This document shows, in pieces, positions 15,409-25,329 of a DNA stretch of 42,065 bases. The stretch is from contig JARFRH010000194.1 in assembly GCA_029287355.1 (NCBI GenBank), positions 1 to 42,065 of the forward strand, given 5' to 3'. The translations under genes were made by a program, and so were the position numbers. The notes under the pieces were generated by a model, which had not been told where the DNA came from, made no database searches, and was given only the letters and a program-made list of their open reading frames with translations. This stretch comes from Maribacter sp. GTDB taxonomy: Bacteria > Bacteroidota > Bacteroidia > Flavobacteriales > Flavobacteriaceae. How positions within the stretch are numbered: position 1 is the stretch's first letter; every line of letters begins with the position of its first letter.

Positions 15409-18400
15409 ATGAAAATCGTAAAAATCATATTGATTGTATTGCTCACCCTACCCCTTGCCATGCAATCCCAAAGAAGAAAAAAGAATACACCCCCACCTGT
15501 AATTACAGTTCAAGATTCCACGTTCCACGGCCTTAAATGGCGGAATATCGGCCCTCATCGCGGAGGGCGAAGTGTAGCTTCGTCAGGAGTCGTCGGTGAA
15601 CCCATGACTTATTATATGGGTACCGTTGGTGGGGGCATATATAAAACCGTTGACGACGGTATCACATGGAAAAACGTTTCAGACGGATTTTTAAAAACAG
15701 GAACGGTAGGCTCAATCGCTGTTTCAGAAAGTAATCCGAACATCGTAATAGCCGGTATGGGCGAGCATGCCGCGCGTGGGGTCATGACCTCAATGGGTGA
15801 TGGCGTGTACAAATCTACCGACGCCGGAAAAACATGGAAACATATCGGTTTGGATAAAAGCCGACATATTTCTGATGTGGTTATTCATCCGACAAATCCT
15901 GACATTATTTATGTAGCGGTTCAGGGCGCCCAGTACGGTGCCACCTCGGAACGGGGCATTTATCGCTCTATGGATGGCGGTGCTACTTGGGAACGAAACC
16001 TTTTTGTAAATAATCAAACAGGGGCTTCCGATTTATCCATGGATATGAAAAATCCGTCGATTCTCTATGCCGCTATGTGGCAACACCGCCGCTATCCATG
16101 GATCATGGAATCTGGCGGGAAGGATTCGGGGTTATATAAATCCACAGATGGTGGAAGCACTTGGAAAAAATTGAAGGAAGGTCTCCCAAAAGATTTTGGT
16201 AAAGCGGGTATATCCGTTTCCAGAGCAAATAATGAGCTCGTTTTTGCGGTTATCGAAGCGGAAGGCACCAAAGGTGGGGTATATAAATCTACCGATGCCG
16301 GCAAGAAATGGACACAGGTCAATAAAGACCGTATCAATATCGCACGTTCTTGGTATTATATGGAAATTTTTGCGGACACTCAAAACGAGAATATCGTTTA
16401 TGTCTTGAATGCTCCAGTGACAAAATCCATTGATGGTGGAAAAAGTTTCAAAACCTTACCAACACCTCATGGTGACAATCACCATTTATGGATCGATCCT
16501 CATAACAATCAACGCATGATAAACTCCAACGATGGCGGGTCAAATGTTTCCAATAATGGAGGTTCAAGTTGGAGCACTCAAACCAATCAAAATACGGCAC
16601 AGTTTTATCGTGTCATCACCGATAATTTAGTGCCTTATAATGTCTACGGAGGGCAGCAGGATAATTCTACGGTTGCCATTGCAAGTCGCACTAACGATGC
16701 AGGTATCGATTGGAAAGATTGGTATGCCGTGGCAGGGGGAGAAAGTGCTTTCTTAGCCTTTGACCCTGATAACCCAGAAATTATTTATGGAGGAACTTAT
16801 CAAGGGAATCTTGATAAGTGGGATGCCAAATCCAGAGAATCAAAGCCTATCAAGGAATATCCTGAACTGGGATTGAGCATCGCCCCAAAGGACTCCAAAT
16901 ACCGATATAATTGGAATGCACCTGTCATTACATCCCCTCATGACCGAAAAACGATTTACCATACCGGAAACGTCGTTTTCAAATCTACCGATGAAGGTCA
17001 AAGTTGGGAAGTTGTGAGTCCGGATTTGACCAAAAACGAAATAGAAAAACAAGGACCTGGGGATGCACCGTCTACGAATGAGGCCGCTGGTGGTGAAAAT
17101 TACAACACTTTAACGTATTTGGTAGAGTCAAAACACGAAAAAGGAGTGCTTTGGGCAGGTAGTGACGACGGCTTGCTTCATCTCACCAAAGATGGGGGTC
17201 AAAATTGGGCAAACGTAACGCCGCCGAACATTCCGGATGGAATAATTAACAGCATCGAAGTGTCTCCACATGATGCGGCAACTGCCTATGTAGTTGTCAT
17301 GCGATATAAGTCAATGGACTTGAATTCGCATATTTTCAAAACAAATGATTACGGGCAAACCTGGAGCCGAATTGTCACCGGTATTACTGGTGAGCACACC
17401 TTTACTAGGGTCGTTCGTGAAGATCCAAAACAAAAAGGACTACTCTATGCGGGTACTGAGACGGGGTTATTCATTTCTTTGAACGACGGCCAAAACTGGC
17501 AGCCTTTTCAGTTGAATCTTCCTGTTGTTCCAATTAACGATTTGGTCTTTCAAGACAACGATTTAGTCGCGGCGACAGCCGGGCGCGCCTTTTGGATATT
17601 GGATGATGTAGCCGCAATCCAAAATATTAATTCTCCGAAAGAAACTGTTCAGGTTTTTAAACCAAAAGACACCTATTTGATTTTTGGTGGTAGTAGCGAC
17701 AAGCCAAGACCTGGTTTGGGAGATAACCCTAAAAGCGGAGTCACTTTTGATTATTATTTGGCCAAAAATGCAGATAGTTTGGATTTAAAATTAGAGGTTT
17801 TACAAGGAGGGAAATTGCTTCGAACCTACTCCAATAAAAAACCGAAAAAATTCAAATCATGGCCAGGCGGCCCGTCAAAACCACAAGTACTTCCTTCGAA
17901 AAAAGGATACAACCGTTTCACATGGGATTTCCGAAGGGAAAATCTTCCGGCTATTGATAAAGTATTTGTATTTGGTGGAGATGCCGGTGCCAACGTCGGA
18001 CCCGGAACATACACCTTAAAACTCACATTAGATGGTATGACCTCGGAAACTGATGTGAACGTTTTAGCAAATCCTAAGATTAATGCCAATCCTTCTGATT
18101 ATGCCGCACAACAAGCCTTGTTGGAGGGTATTGAAAGTGCCCTTAAAAGCATTCATGAATCGGTCAATGCCATGCGCTCGGCCAAATCGCAATTGGAAGG
18201 CTATGCCAAACTCTTGAAAGATAAAGAAGAGGCAAAACAACTTTTAGAGCAAGGGGATTCTTTGGTCAAACGAATCGTGTCATGGGAAGAAAATCTGATT
18301 CAAGCCAAACAAAAAACCTTTCAAGATGTCATCAACTACAATAACAAATTAAACGCGCAAATGATTCACCTGAAAGGATACGTTGATGCCGCAGAACCCA

Positions 18401-18555
18401 AAGTCACCAAAGGCGCTAAACAACGCTGGGTTGATTTACAAAAAGACTGGCAAGTTTATGAAGTAGAAAGAAAAGCCATTATTGATGAAGAGATGAAAGC
18501 ATATAATACGATGTATAAGGAACTGGGGCTTCCGGCTCTATTAATGCCCGATTGA
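15409..18555 (+). CDS. Secreted sortilin/VPS10-like BNR-repeat propeller protein
   Basis: This 1048-residue protein has a signal peptide ([14 protein letters not shown]). It carries at least nine Asp-box repeats of the form YKSTDxGxTW (for example [55 protein letters not shown]), which form a large sortilin-type beta-propeller across about 30-760. The C-terminal 150 residues are helical and charged. Databases often name such proteins 'glycosyl hydrolase', but Asp boxes are structural and no sialidase Arg triad or catalytic pair is evident. It more likely binds peptides or glycans at the cell surface. It is the last gene of the hydrolase run, after the M28 peptidase and the inverted repeat. 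Confidence 0.85.
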   Translation: MKIVKIILIVLLTLPLAMQSQRRKKNTPPPVITVQDSTFHGLKWRNIGPHRGGRSVASSGVVGEPMTYYMGTVGGGIYKTVDDGITWKNVSDGFLKTGTVGSIAVSESNPNIVIAGMGEHAARGVMTSMGDGVYKSTDAGKTWKHIGLDKSRHISDVVIHPTNPDIIYVAVQGAQYGATSERGIYRSMDGGATWERNLFVNNQTGASDLSMDMKNPSILYAAMWQHRRYPWIMESGGKDSGLYKSTDGGSTWKKLKEGLPKDFGKAGISVSRANNELVFAVIEAEGTKGGVYKSTDAGKKWTQVNKDRINIARSWYYMEIFADTQNENIVYVLNAPVTKSIDGGKSFKTLPTPHGDNHHLWIDPHNNQRMINSNDGGSNVSNNGGSSWSTQTNQNTAQFYRVITDNLVPYNVYGGQQDNSTVAIASRTNDAGIDWKDWYAVAGGESAFLAFDPDNPEIIYGGTYQGNLDKWDAKSRESKPIKEYPELGLSIAPKDSKYRYNWNAPVITSPHDRKTIYHTGNVVFKSTDEGQSWEVVSPDLTKNEIEKQGPGDAPSTNEAAGGENYNTLTYLVESKHEKGVLWAGSDDGLLHLTKDGGQNWANVTPPNIPDGIINSIEVSPHDAATAYVVVMRYKSMDLNSHIFKTNDYGQTWSRIVTGITGEHTFTRVVREDPKQKGLLYAGTETGLFISLNDGQNWQPFQLNLPVVPINDLVFQDNDLVAATAGRAFWILDDVAAIQNINSPKETVQVFKPKDTYLIFGGSSDKPRPGLGDNPKSGVTFDYYLAKNADSLDLKLEVLQGGKLLRTYSNKKPKKFKSWPGGPSKPQVLPSKKGYNRFTWDFRRENLPAIDKVFVFGGDAGANVGPGTYTLKLTLDGMTSETDVNVLANPKINANPSDYAAQQALLEGIESALKSIHESVNAMRSAKSQLEGYAKLLKDKEEAKQLLEQGDSLVKRIVSWEENLIQAKQKTFQDVINYNNKLNAQMIHLKGYVDAAEPKVTKGAKQRWVDLQKDWQVYEVERKAIIDEEMKAYNTMYKELGLPALLMPD

Positions 18556-18559
18556 TTAA

Positions 18560-18680
18560 GTCATTACGAGAAGCAGAAAGAATACTGAAATTTGACAATA
18601 TAGTGATGGCGCCGTGGCAATCTGTTCAACCCTTGAGATGGCCTCAACAGCTTGCTGCACTGCACTCGCAAAGAAGAATT
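18560..18680. repeat. Degenerate interspersed repeat remnant
   Basis: The stretch begins with GTCATTACGAGAAGC and contains CCGTGGCAATCTG facing GAGATGGCCTC around a short loop, ending in ACTCGCAAAG. This is a decayed form of the common intergenic family with GTCATTGCGAGG ... GTGGCAATCT ... CTCGCAATGAC. It fills the gap before the frameshifted pentapeptide gene. The call rests on pattern memory and symmetry. Confidence 0.4.
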
Positions 18681-18682
18681 CT

Positions 18683-19250
18683 ATGACTAATTTTATAGCT
18701 GATCAATCCTTTAAAAACAAAAATTACACCCAGACCCGTCTCTCCAAAGGCGAATACGAAAATTGTATTTTCGAAGGATGCAATTTTGAAAATGGGTATG
18801 TAGACAACCAAAACTTCATGGAGTGCGAGTTTATCGATTGTAATCTCAGCAACGCTAATCTTGCCCACACAATTTAAAGAGGTGACCTTTTCACATTGCA
18901 AAATGGTAAGACTCAAATTTGAGGATCGCAAAGATTTTCTGTTAGATTTCAATTTTCGGAATTGTACTTTGAATCGTTCTTCGTTCTACGGGTTGACTCT
19001 TAAAAATCAATCCTTTCTAGACTGCAAACTTATCGAAGTTGATTTTACCGAGGCTGATTTAACCAATGTCAATTTTCAATATGGTCATCTTGATCGCGCT
19101 ATCTTTTCGCATACCATTCTTCAAAAAGCAGACTTTACAAAAGCCATGAACTGTGCCATTGATCCTGAAATAAATCAATTAAAGAATGCTAGGTTTTCCC
19201 TAGAAGGACTTTCAGGCCTTTTGAGCAAATACCAAATTAAAATCGAATAG
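18683..19250 (+). pseudogene. Frameshifted Qnr/McbG-like pentapeptide-repeat protein
   Basis: The frame from ATG 18683 encodes pentapeptide repeats (ENCIFEGCNFENG, MECEFIDCNLSNANLAHT) and then stops at TAA 18875-18877. A second frame continues the same family without a gap in homology (QFKEVTFSHCKMV ... TEADLTNVNFQY ... AMNCAIDPEINQLKNARFSLEGLSGLL) to 19250. The junction lies in a CA dinucleotide run (CCCACACAATTT, about 18864-18875). One extra CA would restore a single 190-residue protein. Such right-handed beta-helix proteins mimic DNA and can protect gyrase. Substitutions at positions normally small or Cys (KMVRLKFEDRKD, FQYGHLD) suggest real decay rather than only a sequencing error. A slippage switch cannot be excluded. 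Confidence 0.75.
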
Positions 19251-19366
19251 TGTCCTTTTTTCCTATTCGAACCACGTCTCTATTAAAAGTGACTTAGAAA
19301 ACTGTTTAGACCTCATCCGTTTACAAACGGATATTTTGTATATTGTCAATCCTACAAACATATAAC

Positions 19367-19855
19367 ATGAAGCCATTTTTAGTTCTTTTTTTATTTGCAG
19401 TCCTAAGCTGCAAAGCTCAAAATACCATGTCCCTTAAAGAAGGTGAAAATTCACCCAAAGCCGCCTTGGAAGAAATTTCTTGGATGGAAGGCCACTGGAA
19501 AGGGGAAGCTTTTGGCGGAATCACGGAAGAAATATGGAGTCCGCCCCTAGGTGGTTCCATGATGTTTTCTTTCAAATTGGTTGTTGACGGTGTAGTGAAT
19601 TTCTATGAATTAGGGCATATTAGACAGTTAAACGAAACCTTGGTTTTTGAGCTCAAGCACTTTGGTGGAGATTTAATAGGATGGGAAGAAAAGGAGGACG
19701 TACAGCGGTTCAATTTGATAAAAGTGGATGAAAATCGTCTGTATTTCGATGGTTTTACTTTTGAATATGTGAGTACTAACGAAATCAATATTTACGCACT
19801 AATTCACCAAGACGGTACGGCTGAAGAAGTAAAGTTCAACTATAAAAAACAATGA
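19367..19855 (+). CDS. DUF6265-family lipoprotein
   Basis: This 162-residue protein is counted from ATG 19367 (MKPFLVLF). A start 24 bp upstream would spoil the signal. Lipobox AVLSC anchors it as a lipoprotein. The mature part has the lipocalin-like pattern of DUF6265: ISWMEGHWKGEAFGGITEEIWSPP, GGSMMFSFKLV, then FYELGHIRQLNETLVFELKHF. The function is unknown; the fold suggests small hydrophobic ligand binding. The stop overlaps the start of the zinc-ribbon gene (ATGA), indicating translational coupling. Confidence 0.8.
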   Translation: MKPFLVLFLFAVLSCKAQNTMSLKEGENSPKAALEEISWMEGHWKGEAFGGITEEIWSPPLGGSMMFSFKLVVDGVVNFYELGHIRQLNETLVFELKHFGGDLIGWEEKEDVQRFNLIKVDENRLYFDGFTFEYVSTNEINIYALIHQDGTAEEVKFNYKKQ

Positions 19856-20208
19856 GCGAAAAGAAAAAATGTCTGGAATGTGGTAGGGAACTAATGGGTC
19901 GTATCGACAAAAAATACTGTTCTGATGGTTGTCGAAATGCGTATCATAATAAAGTGAACCCAGCAACCAAAAACCTAATCCGTAATATTAACAATCGTCT
20001 GCGAAAGAACTATAAGGTACTCGATAGCTTCGCTTTGAAAGATGGTAAGACAAGAACTACTAAAACAAGATTACTTGATAAAAACTTTGATTTTGATTTC
20101 ATCACCAACCGTTATACCACAAAAAAAGGCACAACATACTATTTCGTGTATGATTTAGGGTACTTACCCCTAGACAATGATTATTATATGATTGTAAAAA
20201 GAGAGTAG
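19852..20208 (+). CDS. Small zinc-ribbon protein, conserved hypothetical
   Basis: This 118-residue basic protein has an N-terminal Cys4 motif, C7-x2-C10 and C23-x3-C27 (CLECGRELMGRIDKKYCSDGCR), consistent with one zinc site. The rest (30-118) is Lys/Arg-rich and then beta-like (TTYYFVYDLGYLPLDNDYYMIVKRE). I do not recognise a characterised family; nucleic-acid binding is plausible from charge. It overlaps the DUF6265 gene by 4 bp and ends 4 bp from the convergent CBS gene. Confidence 0.75.
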   Translation: MSEKKKCLECGRELMGRIDKKYCSDGCRNAYHNKVNPATKNLIRNINNRLRKNYKVLDSFALKDGKTRTTKTRLLDKNFDFDFITNRYTTKKGTTYYFVYDLGYLPLDNDYYMIVKRE

Positions 20209-20212
20209 TCCC

Positions 20213-20680
20213 CTACCAATTCTGACCACTTAGTTTTAGCGCCGCAACAACGATGTCCTTTCGGCTTATTTGACCAATTAGTAATCCATCTTGCATAACA
20301 GGCAATCTTCGTCTATTACCTTTGTGAAATACTCCGGCAGCATCAAAAATGCTCATATCATGAGGTATGGTATCCACATTTTTTGTCATGAACCGCTCCA
20401 CACTCTTGTCAAGAATGGGTTGATTAAAGTAGCGGCTTTCGGATATTTGTTTCATACAATCGGCCTCTGAAATGATTCCGACCAAAAATCCATTGTCATC
20501 TAATACCGGACCACCCGATATGTTGTATTTGGTGAAAGTCTCCATAACCGCTAAAATCGATTGCTTAGGAGTAAAAGTCACCAACTTCTTGGTCATATAA
20601 TCCGTAACCATTATAGGAGCCTTATATTCCTTCTTCGCATCTGTCTTAGCCCTACGGCCTTGAAAACTCTTGATTCCCAT
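20213..20680 (-). CDS. CBS-domain-pair protein
   Basis: This 155-residue protein is made of two CBS motifs (about 25-85 and 92-150): VTDYMTKKLVTFTPKQSILAVMETFTKYNISGGPVLDDNGFLVGIISEADC, and VERFMTKNVDTIPHDMSIFDAAGVFHKGNRRRLPVMQDGLLIGQISRKDI. Such pairs bind adenine nucleotides as stand-alone sensors. The first 20 residues form a basic extension (GRRAKTDAKKEYK). The partner is unknown. It is transcribed alone, divergent from the M28 gene across 204 bp. Confidence 0.9.
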   Translation of the reverse strand: MGIKSFQGRRAKTDAKKEYKAPIMVTDYMTKKLVTFTPKQSILAVMETFTKYNISGGPVLDDNGFLVGIISEADCMKQISESRYFNQPILDKSVERFMTKNVDTIPHDMSIFDAAGVFHKGNRRRLPVMQDGLLIGQISRKDIVVAALKLSGQNW

Positions 20681-20884
20681 AGTATTACATTTTAGGTTGA
20701 TTATTAAAGATACGGAAAATTTAAACGTGCCTGATCTTTTTTCGATGTAAGGTCATAGGGGGTATTGATTAATATGTGGTCTTCCCATGAATCAAAGAAT
20801 TCGTCATCCGACCCATTTGACAGGCCTCGATATCGGTAATATGCGCCGAGAATTTCATACATTTAGACCTTAGAATCACCTTGC

Positions 20885-23170
20885 ATGAAAAAATTCTCCT
20901 CCCTTCCTGCCATTATTCTGATATTGTTTTCAATTTACTGGAGCTTTGAGGGGTTGATGCCGAGTTACAAAGCGGATACGTCCATAGAAAATACAGTTTT
21001 TTCAACCGATCGGGCATTGGTGCATGTAAAGCAAATTTCACAAAAACCACATGGAGTTGGCTTCGAAGCCCATAAAGAAGTAAGGGGATATATTGTTTCT
21101 GAACTAGAAAAACTGGGCTTGAAAACCTCGCAGCAAGTAGGATATACGGCAGGTGACTGGGGAAATCTAAGCAAAGCAACCAATATCTTGGCCCGAATTA
21201 GAGGGTCAGGATCCGGAAAAGCATTGGTACTCTTATCGCATTATGATAGTCAGCCGCACTCCTCATTGGGAGCCAGCGATGCAGGTAGTGGTGTGGCCAC
21301 CATTTTGGAGGGGCTGCGCGCTTTTTTAGCCGAAAACCCAAATCCGAAAAACGATATCATTATTCTGATATCAGATGCTGAGGAGTTGGGTCTTAACGGT
21401 GCCGACTTATTCGTGAAAAAACACCCTTGGAAAAAAGATGTGGGCCTTGTGTTGAATTTCGAAGCACGAGGTAGTGGTGGGCCAAGTTATATGCTCATAG
21501 AAACTAATCGAGGCAATTCGAAACTAATTGAAGAGTTTACCAAGGCCAATCCCGAATACCCCGTTGCGAATTCACTCGCCTATAGCATTTACAAAATGCT
21601 GCCTAACGATACCGATCTTACTGTTTTTAGAGAGGATGGCGATATCGAAGGTTTCAATTTTGCCTTTATCGATGACCACTATGATTACCATACGGCTCAC
21701 GACACCTACGAGCGTCTAGATAAAAACACATTGATGCATCAGGGTACATACCTCATGCCCCTTCTGAAGCATTTCAGTAATACCGATTTAACCAATCTAA
21801 AAAGCCTGAACGATTACGTTTATTTCAATGTTCCGTTTTTCAAACTAGTTTCCTACCCTTTTGAGTGGATTTGGCCGATGTTCGGCTTGGCCGTTTTGCT
21901 TTTTATTGCATTTCTGGTATATGGTTTTCGAAAAAAAGAACTTGATTTTGTACCTGTTCTCGAAGGTTTCATTCCGATGATACTGTTACTGGCCATTAAT
22001 GGTGTAATTGGGTATTTCAGTTGGTCTGTTCTAAAGTGGATGTACCCGCATTACAAAGACATTATGCACGGCTTTACTTATAATGGGCATACTTATATTG
22101 CGGCATTTGTACTCTTGTCATTGGGTATTTGTTTTTATAGTTATCGAAAGTTCAATAGAATAAAAACGGCTAACTTACTGGTGGCACCCATTTTCATATG
22201 GCTGATCATCTGCGCATTGGTGGCCTTTTACTTGCCAGGGGCCAGTTTTTTTATAGTCCCGGTATTTGCATTACTAGCCTCATTCTGGGTAATCTTAAAT
22301 CAAGAAGCGCCATCTGCCTATTTGATGGTATTCTTGGCACTCCCGGCAATCTTTATTTTTGTACCCTTTCTGAAAATGTTTCCCGTTGGTCTCGGTCTTA
22401 AAATGATGGTAGCTTCGACCCTTTTGGCATCGCTGACCTTTCTTTTACTATTGCCCGTTTTTGGTTTTTTTAGAAGAAAAAGCACCATCGCTTACCTATG
22501 TTTCTTTGTCTTCTTCGGATGCATGGTCTCTGCGCATTTCAATTCAGGGTTTTCAGAGGAAAATGCAAAACCGACTAGTCTCTTGTATGTTTTGGATGAT
22601 GACACCAAATCTGCAAAGTGGGCCACATATGAAAATTCACTTTCTAAATGGACCTCCCAATACTTAGGGGAAAACAAAGAAGTTCCTAAAAAACTAGGTA
22701 ATATTACCATTAGCAGCAAGTATAGCTCCGGTTTTACCTATGTAAGTGAGGCTCCAAGAAAAGAAATTCCGGGAATGAAAATCGAAAAAACCCGAGATAC
22801 CGTAATCGGTAATAGCCGCCATTTGGATATCTGCATTACCCCTCAACGTGATATCAATCGGCTTGAAATATTCACCAATGAAATTAATTTAGAAAAGGCC
22901 TCGGCCAATGCTGTGGAATTATCGGATTATTATTTGAAAAATCGAAGAGGGGGGAAACTTGTAACACATTACGTAAGCAATAATAGGTATACCGATCTAG
23001 AATTGGTTATTCCTAAAAATGAAGTATTAGAACTTACTATTTATGAAGCATCGAACGATCTTTTGACCAATTCGCAGTTTAGTATTCCAACACGACCAGA
23101 AGACAATATTCCCATGCCCTTCATTTTAAACGACGCCATTCTAGTGACCAAAACCATACGCTTTGAATAA
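20885..23170 (+). CDS. Membrane-bound M28 peptidase (ERMP1/Fxna-like architecture)
   Basis: This 761-residue protein has an N-terminal signal anchor (8-25), an M28 catalytic domain to about residue 300, then eight or so membrane segments between about 325 and 550, and a C-terminal extracytoplasmic beta-rich domain. Zinc ligands are H119 (LSHYDSQ), D132 (ASDAGSG), E166/E167 (DAEELGLNG), a metal ligand in NFEARGSGG (about 192-200) and H269 (DYHTAHDTYERLD). The protease domain faces the periplasm. The order M28-multi-TM-soluble domain is that of eukaryotic ERMP1 and its Bacteroidota relatives. The stop overlaps the TTG start of the next gene. Confidence 0.88.
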   Translation: MKKFSSLPAIILILFSIYWSFEGLMPSYKADTSIENTVFSTDRALVHVKQISQKPHGVGFEAHKEVRGYIVSELEKLGLKTSQQVGYTAGDWGNLSKATNILARIRGSGSGKALVLLSHYDSQPHSSLGASDAGSGVATILEGLRAFLAENPNPKNDIIILISDAEELGLNGADLFVKKHPWKKDVGLVLNFEARGSGGPSYMLIETNRGNSKLIEEFTKANPEYPVANSLAYSIYKMLPNDTDLTVFREDGDIEGFNFAFIDDHYDYHTAHDTYERLDKNTLMHQGTYLMPLLKHFSNTDLTNLKSLNDYVYFNVPFFKLVSYPFEWIWPMFGLAVLLFIAFLVYGFRKKELDFVPVLEGFIPMILLLAINGVIGYFSWSVLKWMYPHYKDIMHGFTYNGHTYIAAFVLLSLGICFYSYRKFNRIKTANLLVAPIFIWLIICALVAFYLPGASFFIVPVFALLASFWVILNQEAPSAYLMVFLALPAIFIFVPFLKMFPVGLGLKMMVASTLLASLTFLLLLPVFGFFRRKSTIAYLCFFVFFGCMVSAHFNSGFSEENAKPTSLLYVLDDDTKSAKWATYENSLSKWTSQYLGENKEVPKKLGNITISSKYSSGFTYVSEAPRKEIPGMKIEKTRDTVIGNSRHLDICITPQRDINRLEIFTNEINLEKASANAVELSDYYLKNRRGGKLVTHYVSNNRYTDLELVIPKNEVLELTIYEASNDLLTNSQFSIPTRPEDNIPMPFILNDAILVTKTIRFE

Positions 23171-23966
23171 AATAATCGGAGTCATGGGTTGTGGATGGTT
23201 GGGGCTTCCCTTAGCCAATTCCTTTGTTTCAGATGCTTATATCGTGCATGGCAGCACTACCTCTGAAGAAAAACTTGACCTGCTAAAAAAAGAAGGTATT
23301 GTTCCCTTCTTAATTTCCTTTCATGAGGATGTAATTAAGGGCGATATTTCTGGATTTTTACAAAATATTGATCTTTTGGTGGTCAACATTCCCCCGAAAT
23401 TGAGAAGAGGAAACAGGGAGAACTATGTAAAAAAGATTGAATTATTACACAGGGAAATTAAAAAGAATGCTGTCAAAAAAATAATTTTCATTAGTAGCAC
23501 ATCAGTATATGGAAATCTTGAGGGGGAAGTAACCGAAGAAAGTATTCCTGATCCTATCACGGAGTCCGGCAAACAACTTTTGGCCGCTGAGCAACTATTT
23601 TCAGGAGACAAGAACCTTCAAACTACAATCGTTCGTTTCGGAGGTTTAATCGGCCCAAATCGACACCCTGTAACAATGCTTACCGGAAGGAAAGAATTAT
23701 CGAATGGCGGTGCCCCCATCAATCTCATTCATCTAGACGATTGCATTCGAATAATCAGGGCTATTTTTCAAAATTCTTGGTGGAATGAGCTCATCAATGG
23801 GGTACATCCCAATCATCCTGCAAAGAAAAAATATTATACCAAAGAAGCAAAAAAAAGAAGCTTGCAAGCCCCTGATTACAAGGAAGATACTTCAAAAAAG
23901 AGCAAAATAATCGTGCCAAAAGTGCTCTTAACTGTTAAAAACCACAAGTTTATTACAACGCCATAA
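23163..23966 (+). CDS. Atypical NAD(P)-binding epimerase/dehydratase (YeeZ-like)
   Basis: This 267-residue extended-SDR-type protein has the Rossmann start NKIIGVMGCGWLGLPLA. The GCGWLG loop needs the first strand, so the start is the TTG at 23163, which overlaps the M28 gene by 8 bp; the first in-frame ATG (23184) would remove that strand. The serine motif is present (ISSTSVYG, about 110-117), as are RFGGLIGPNRHP and LIHLDDCIRII. The usual YxxxK catalytic pair is replaced by ESGKQLL. That is typical of the YeeZ-like subgroup, which is poorly characterised. Enzymatic activity is uncertain. Confidence 0.78.
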   Translation: MNKIIGVMGCGWLGLPLANSFVSDAYIVHGSTTSEEKLDLLKKEGIVPFLISFHEDVIKGDISGFLQNIDLLVVNIPPKLRRGNRENYVKKIELLHREIKKNAVKKIIFISSTSVYGNLEGEVTEESIPDPITESGKQLLAAEQLFSGDKNLQTTIVRFGGLIGPNRHPVTMLTGRKELSNGGAPINLIHLDDCIRIIRAIFQNSWWNELINGVHPNHPAKKKYYTKEAKKRSLQAPDYKEDTSKKSKIIVPKVLLTVKNHKFITTP

Positions 23967-24083
23967 TTGCTTTTCACCACTCCTTTTTAGGTGTACACAA
24001 CAAAGTTTATTGAAAAATGTTAACAAAAGGTGCATTTCATCGATTTACAGCTAACTTTATTATATAATTTAAAACATTTTGCC

Positions 24084-24458
24084 ATGGAATATTCTAAACT
24101 CAGAGGGCGCATTATTATGGAAATGGAAGATTTGATAGCCCAAAGTTGTCCGAAGCAAAAGGTTAATCAAAAGTTTGAGCCGCTGCATGTTGATCTCATT
24201 AAAAAGTATTACAACGCAGCAGAGGTTTCAATAGACTACCACCGTAGAAGGGTGGAAATGGATTTAGTGATGAACGATAAGGATTATGATCCTAAAACCG
24301 TTAATCTCTATATGCCTACTTTACATGTGAACCTTTGGTTCCGAGATCTTTGTGATTTTCTCAAGTCTTGCATTGATCGTGATACCAAAAGCCTCGCATT
24401 CTACGCCAGTCTAATACAATCTTTCAAAGGGAAAGACAAAAAGTTAATGACGGCTTAG
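24084..24458 (+). CDS. Conserved hypothetical flavobacterial protein
   Basis: This 124-residue soluble protein starts at ATG 24084 (MEYSKLRGRIIMEMEDLI). A longer frame exists from a GTG at 24030, but the upstream part looks non-coding. It contains LHVDLIKKYYNAAEVSIDYHRRRVEMDLVM and NLWFRDLCDFLKSCIDRD. The predicted content is helical, with no signal, membrane segment or known motif. It is followed by a strong intrinsic terminator, so it is likely its own transcription unit. I do not recognise the family. Confidence 0.65.
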   Translation: MEYSKLRGRIIMEMEDLIAQSCPKQKVNQKFEPLHVDLIKKYYNAAEVSIDYHRRRVEMDLVMNDKDYDPKTVNLYMPTLHVNLWFRDLCDFLKSCIDRDTKSLAFYASLIQSFKGKDKKLMTA

Positions 24459-24486
24459 TACACAAACAACTGAACCAATCCAACAT

Positions 24487-24513
24487 AAAAGATGCTCAAG
24501 GGCATCTTTTTTT
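24487..24513 (+). terminator. Rho-independent terminator
   Basis: AAAAGATGC (24487-24495) pairs perfectly with GCATCTTTT (24502-24510) around a 6-nt loop and is followed by more T residues. It lies 28 bp after the upstream stop. Confidence 0.85.
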
Positions 24514-24607
24514 AGTATCAAATTCGTCCTTTTGCGCTTTAAGGGTTTCATTAACAGCTTACTTCAAATAAATTTTTTAGCTTAGCGCTCCAAAAATCAG
24601 TAAACAA

Positions 24608-25309
24608 ATGAAAAAATTAGTTATTGTGCTACTATTGAGTATGGGGGTTTTCGCAACAGCGCAAACCACTACCGATCTTCAAAAGCACTATGAAGCATTT
24701 TACATGGAAATGAGACTTCAAGGTGATGTTAACGGTGTAATCAACGCACTTACGCATCTTAATGTAATTGCACCTGCACAAGAAAGAAGGGATACCCTTG
24801 CTTACATATATGCCAACAATAATCAGCATATGCAAGCATTAAATACGATAGGTATTGAAAAGAATGAGGGCGATTCTGACCTTTCAGTTCAGGTAAAAGC
24901 GATTTCGTTAAAGGCCCTGAATCAACCCAAGCGCGCTCTAGAACAATTTGAAGTACTTTTCAAAAGAACTCCCAATGCCTACCTGGCATACGAACTGGCC
25001 GATTTGAAAATTCAAACAGGAGATAATTCGGGAGCAACAGGAGATATCGAATATGGAATTGCCAATGCAAAAGATGATATGAAATATGCTTTTTACGAAA
25101 GGCAACAACCTTATGAGGTGCCTATAAAAGCAGCATTTTTACATTTGAAAGGCCTTATGAAATACAATATGGATAAAAACGATATCGACGGTGCGGTTGC
25201 ACTTATCGATGAGGCGTTAAAATTAGATCCCAATTTCAATTTGGCCAGTCTGAGCAAACAGGCCCTTAGTTCTAGAAAGGAAGAGCCAGCTGCTGAGATA
25301 AAGAACTAG
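24608..25309 (+). CDS. Secreted TPR-like protein
   Basis: This 233-residue protein has a signal peptide (1-19, FATAQ). It contains degenerate tetratricopeptide helices: HYEAFYMEMRLQGDVNGVINALTHL, KALNQPKRALEQFEVLFKRTPNAYLAYELADLKIQTGD, and GLMKYNMDKNDIDGAVALIDEALKLDPNFNLA. It is probably periplasmic and mediates protein-protein contacts. No partner is implied, because it stands alone between two terminators. Confidence 0.8.
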   Translation: MKKLVIVLLLSMGVFATAQTTTDLQKHYEAFYMEMRLQGDVNGVINALTHLNVIAPAQERRDTLAYIYANNNQHMQALNTIGIEKNEGDSDLSVQVKAISLKALNQPKRALEQFEVLFKRTPNAYLAYELADLKIQTGDNSGATGDIEYGIANAKDDMKYAFYERQQPYEVPIKAAFLHLKGLMKYNMDKNDIDGAVALIDEALKLDPNFNLASLSKQALSSRKEEPAAEIKN

Positions 25310-25329
25310 CACAGAACAACATCATCTTC

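Noticed and set aside
15409-18555. Glycosyl hydrolase or sialidase
   Set aside because: Asp boxes are structural and no catalytic Arg triad or Tyr/Glu pair is evident. The sortilin-like propeller reading is safer.
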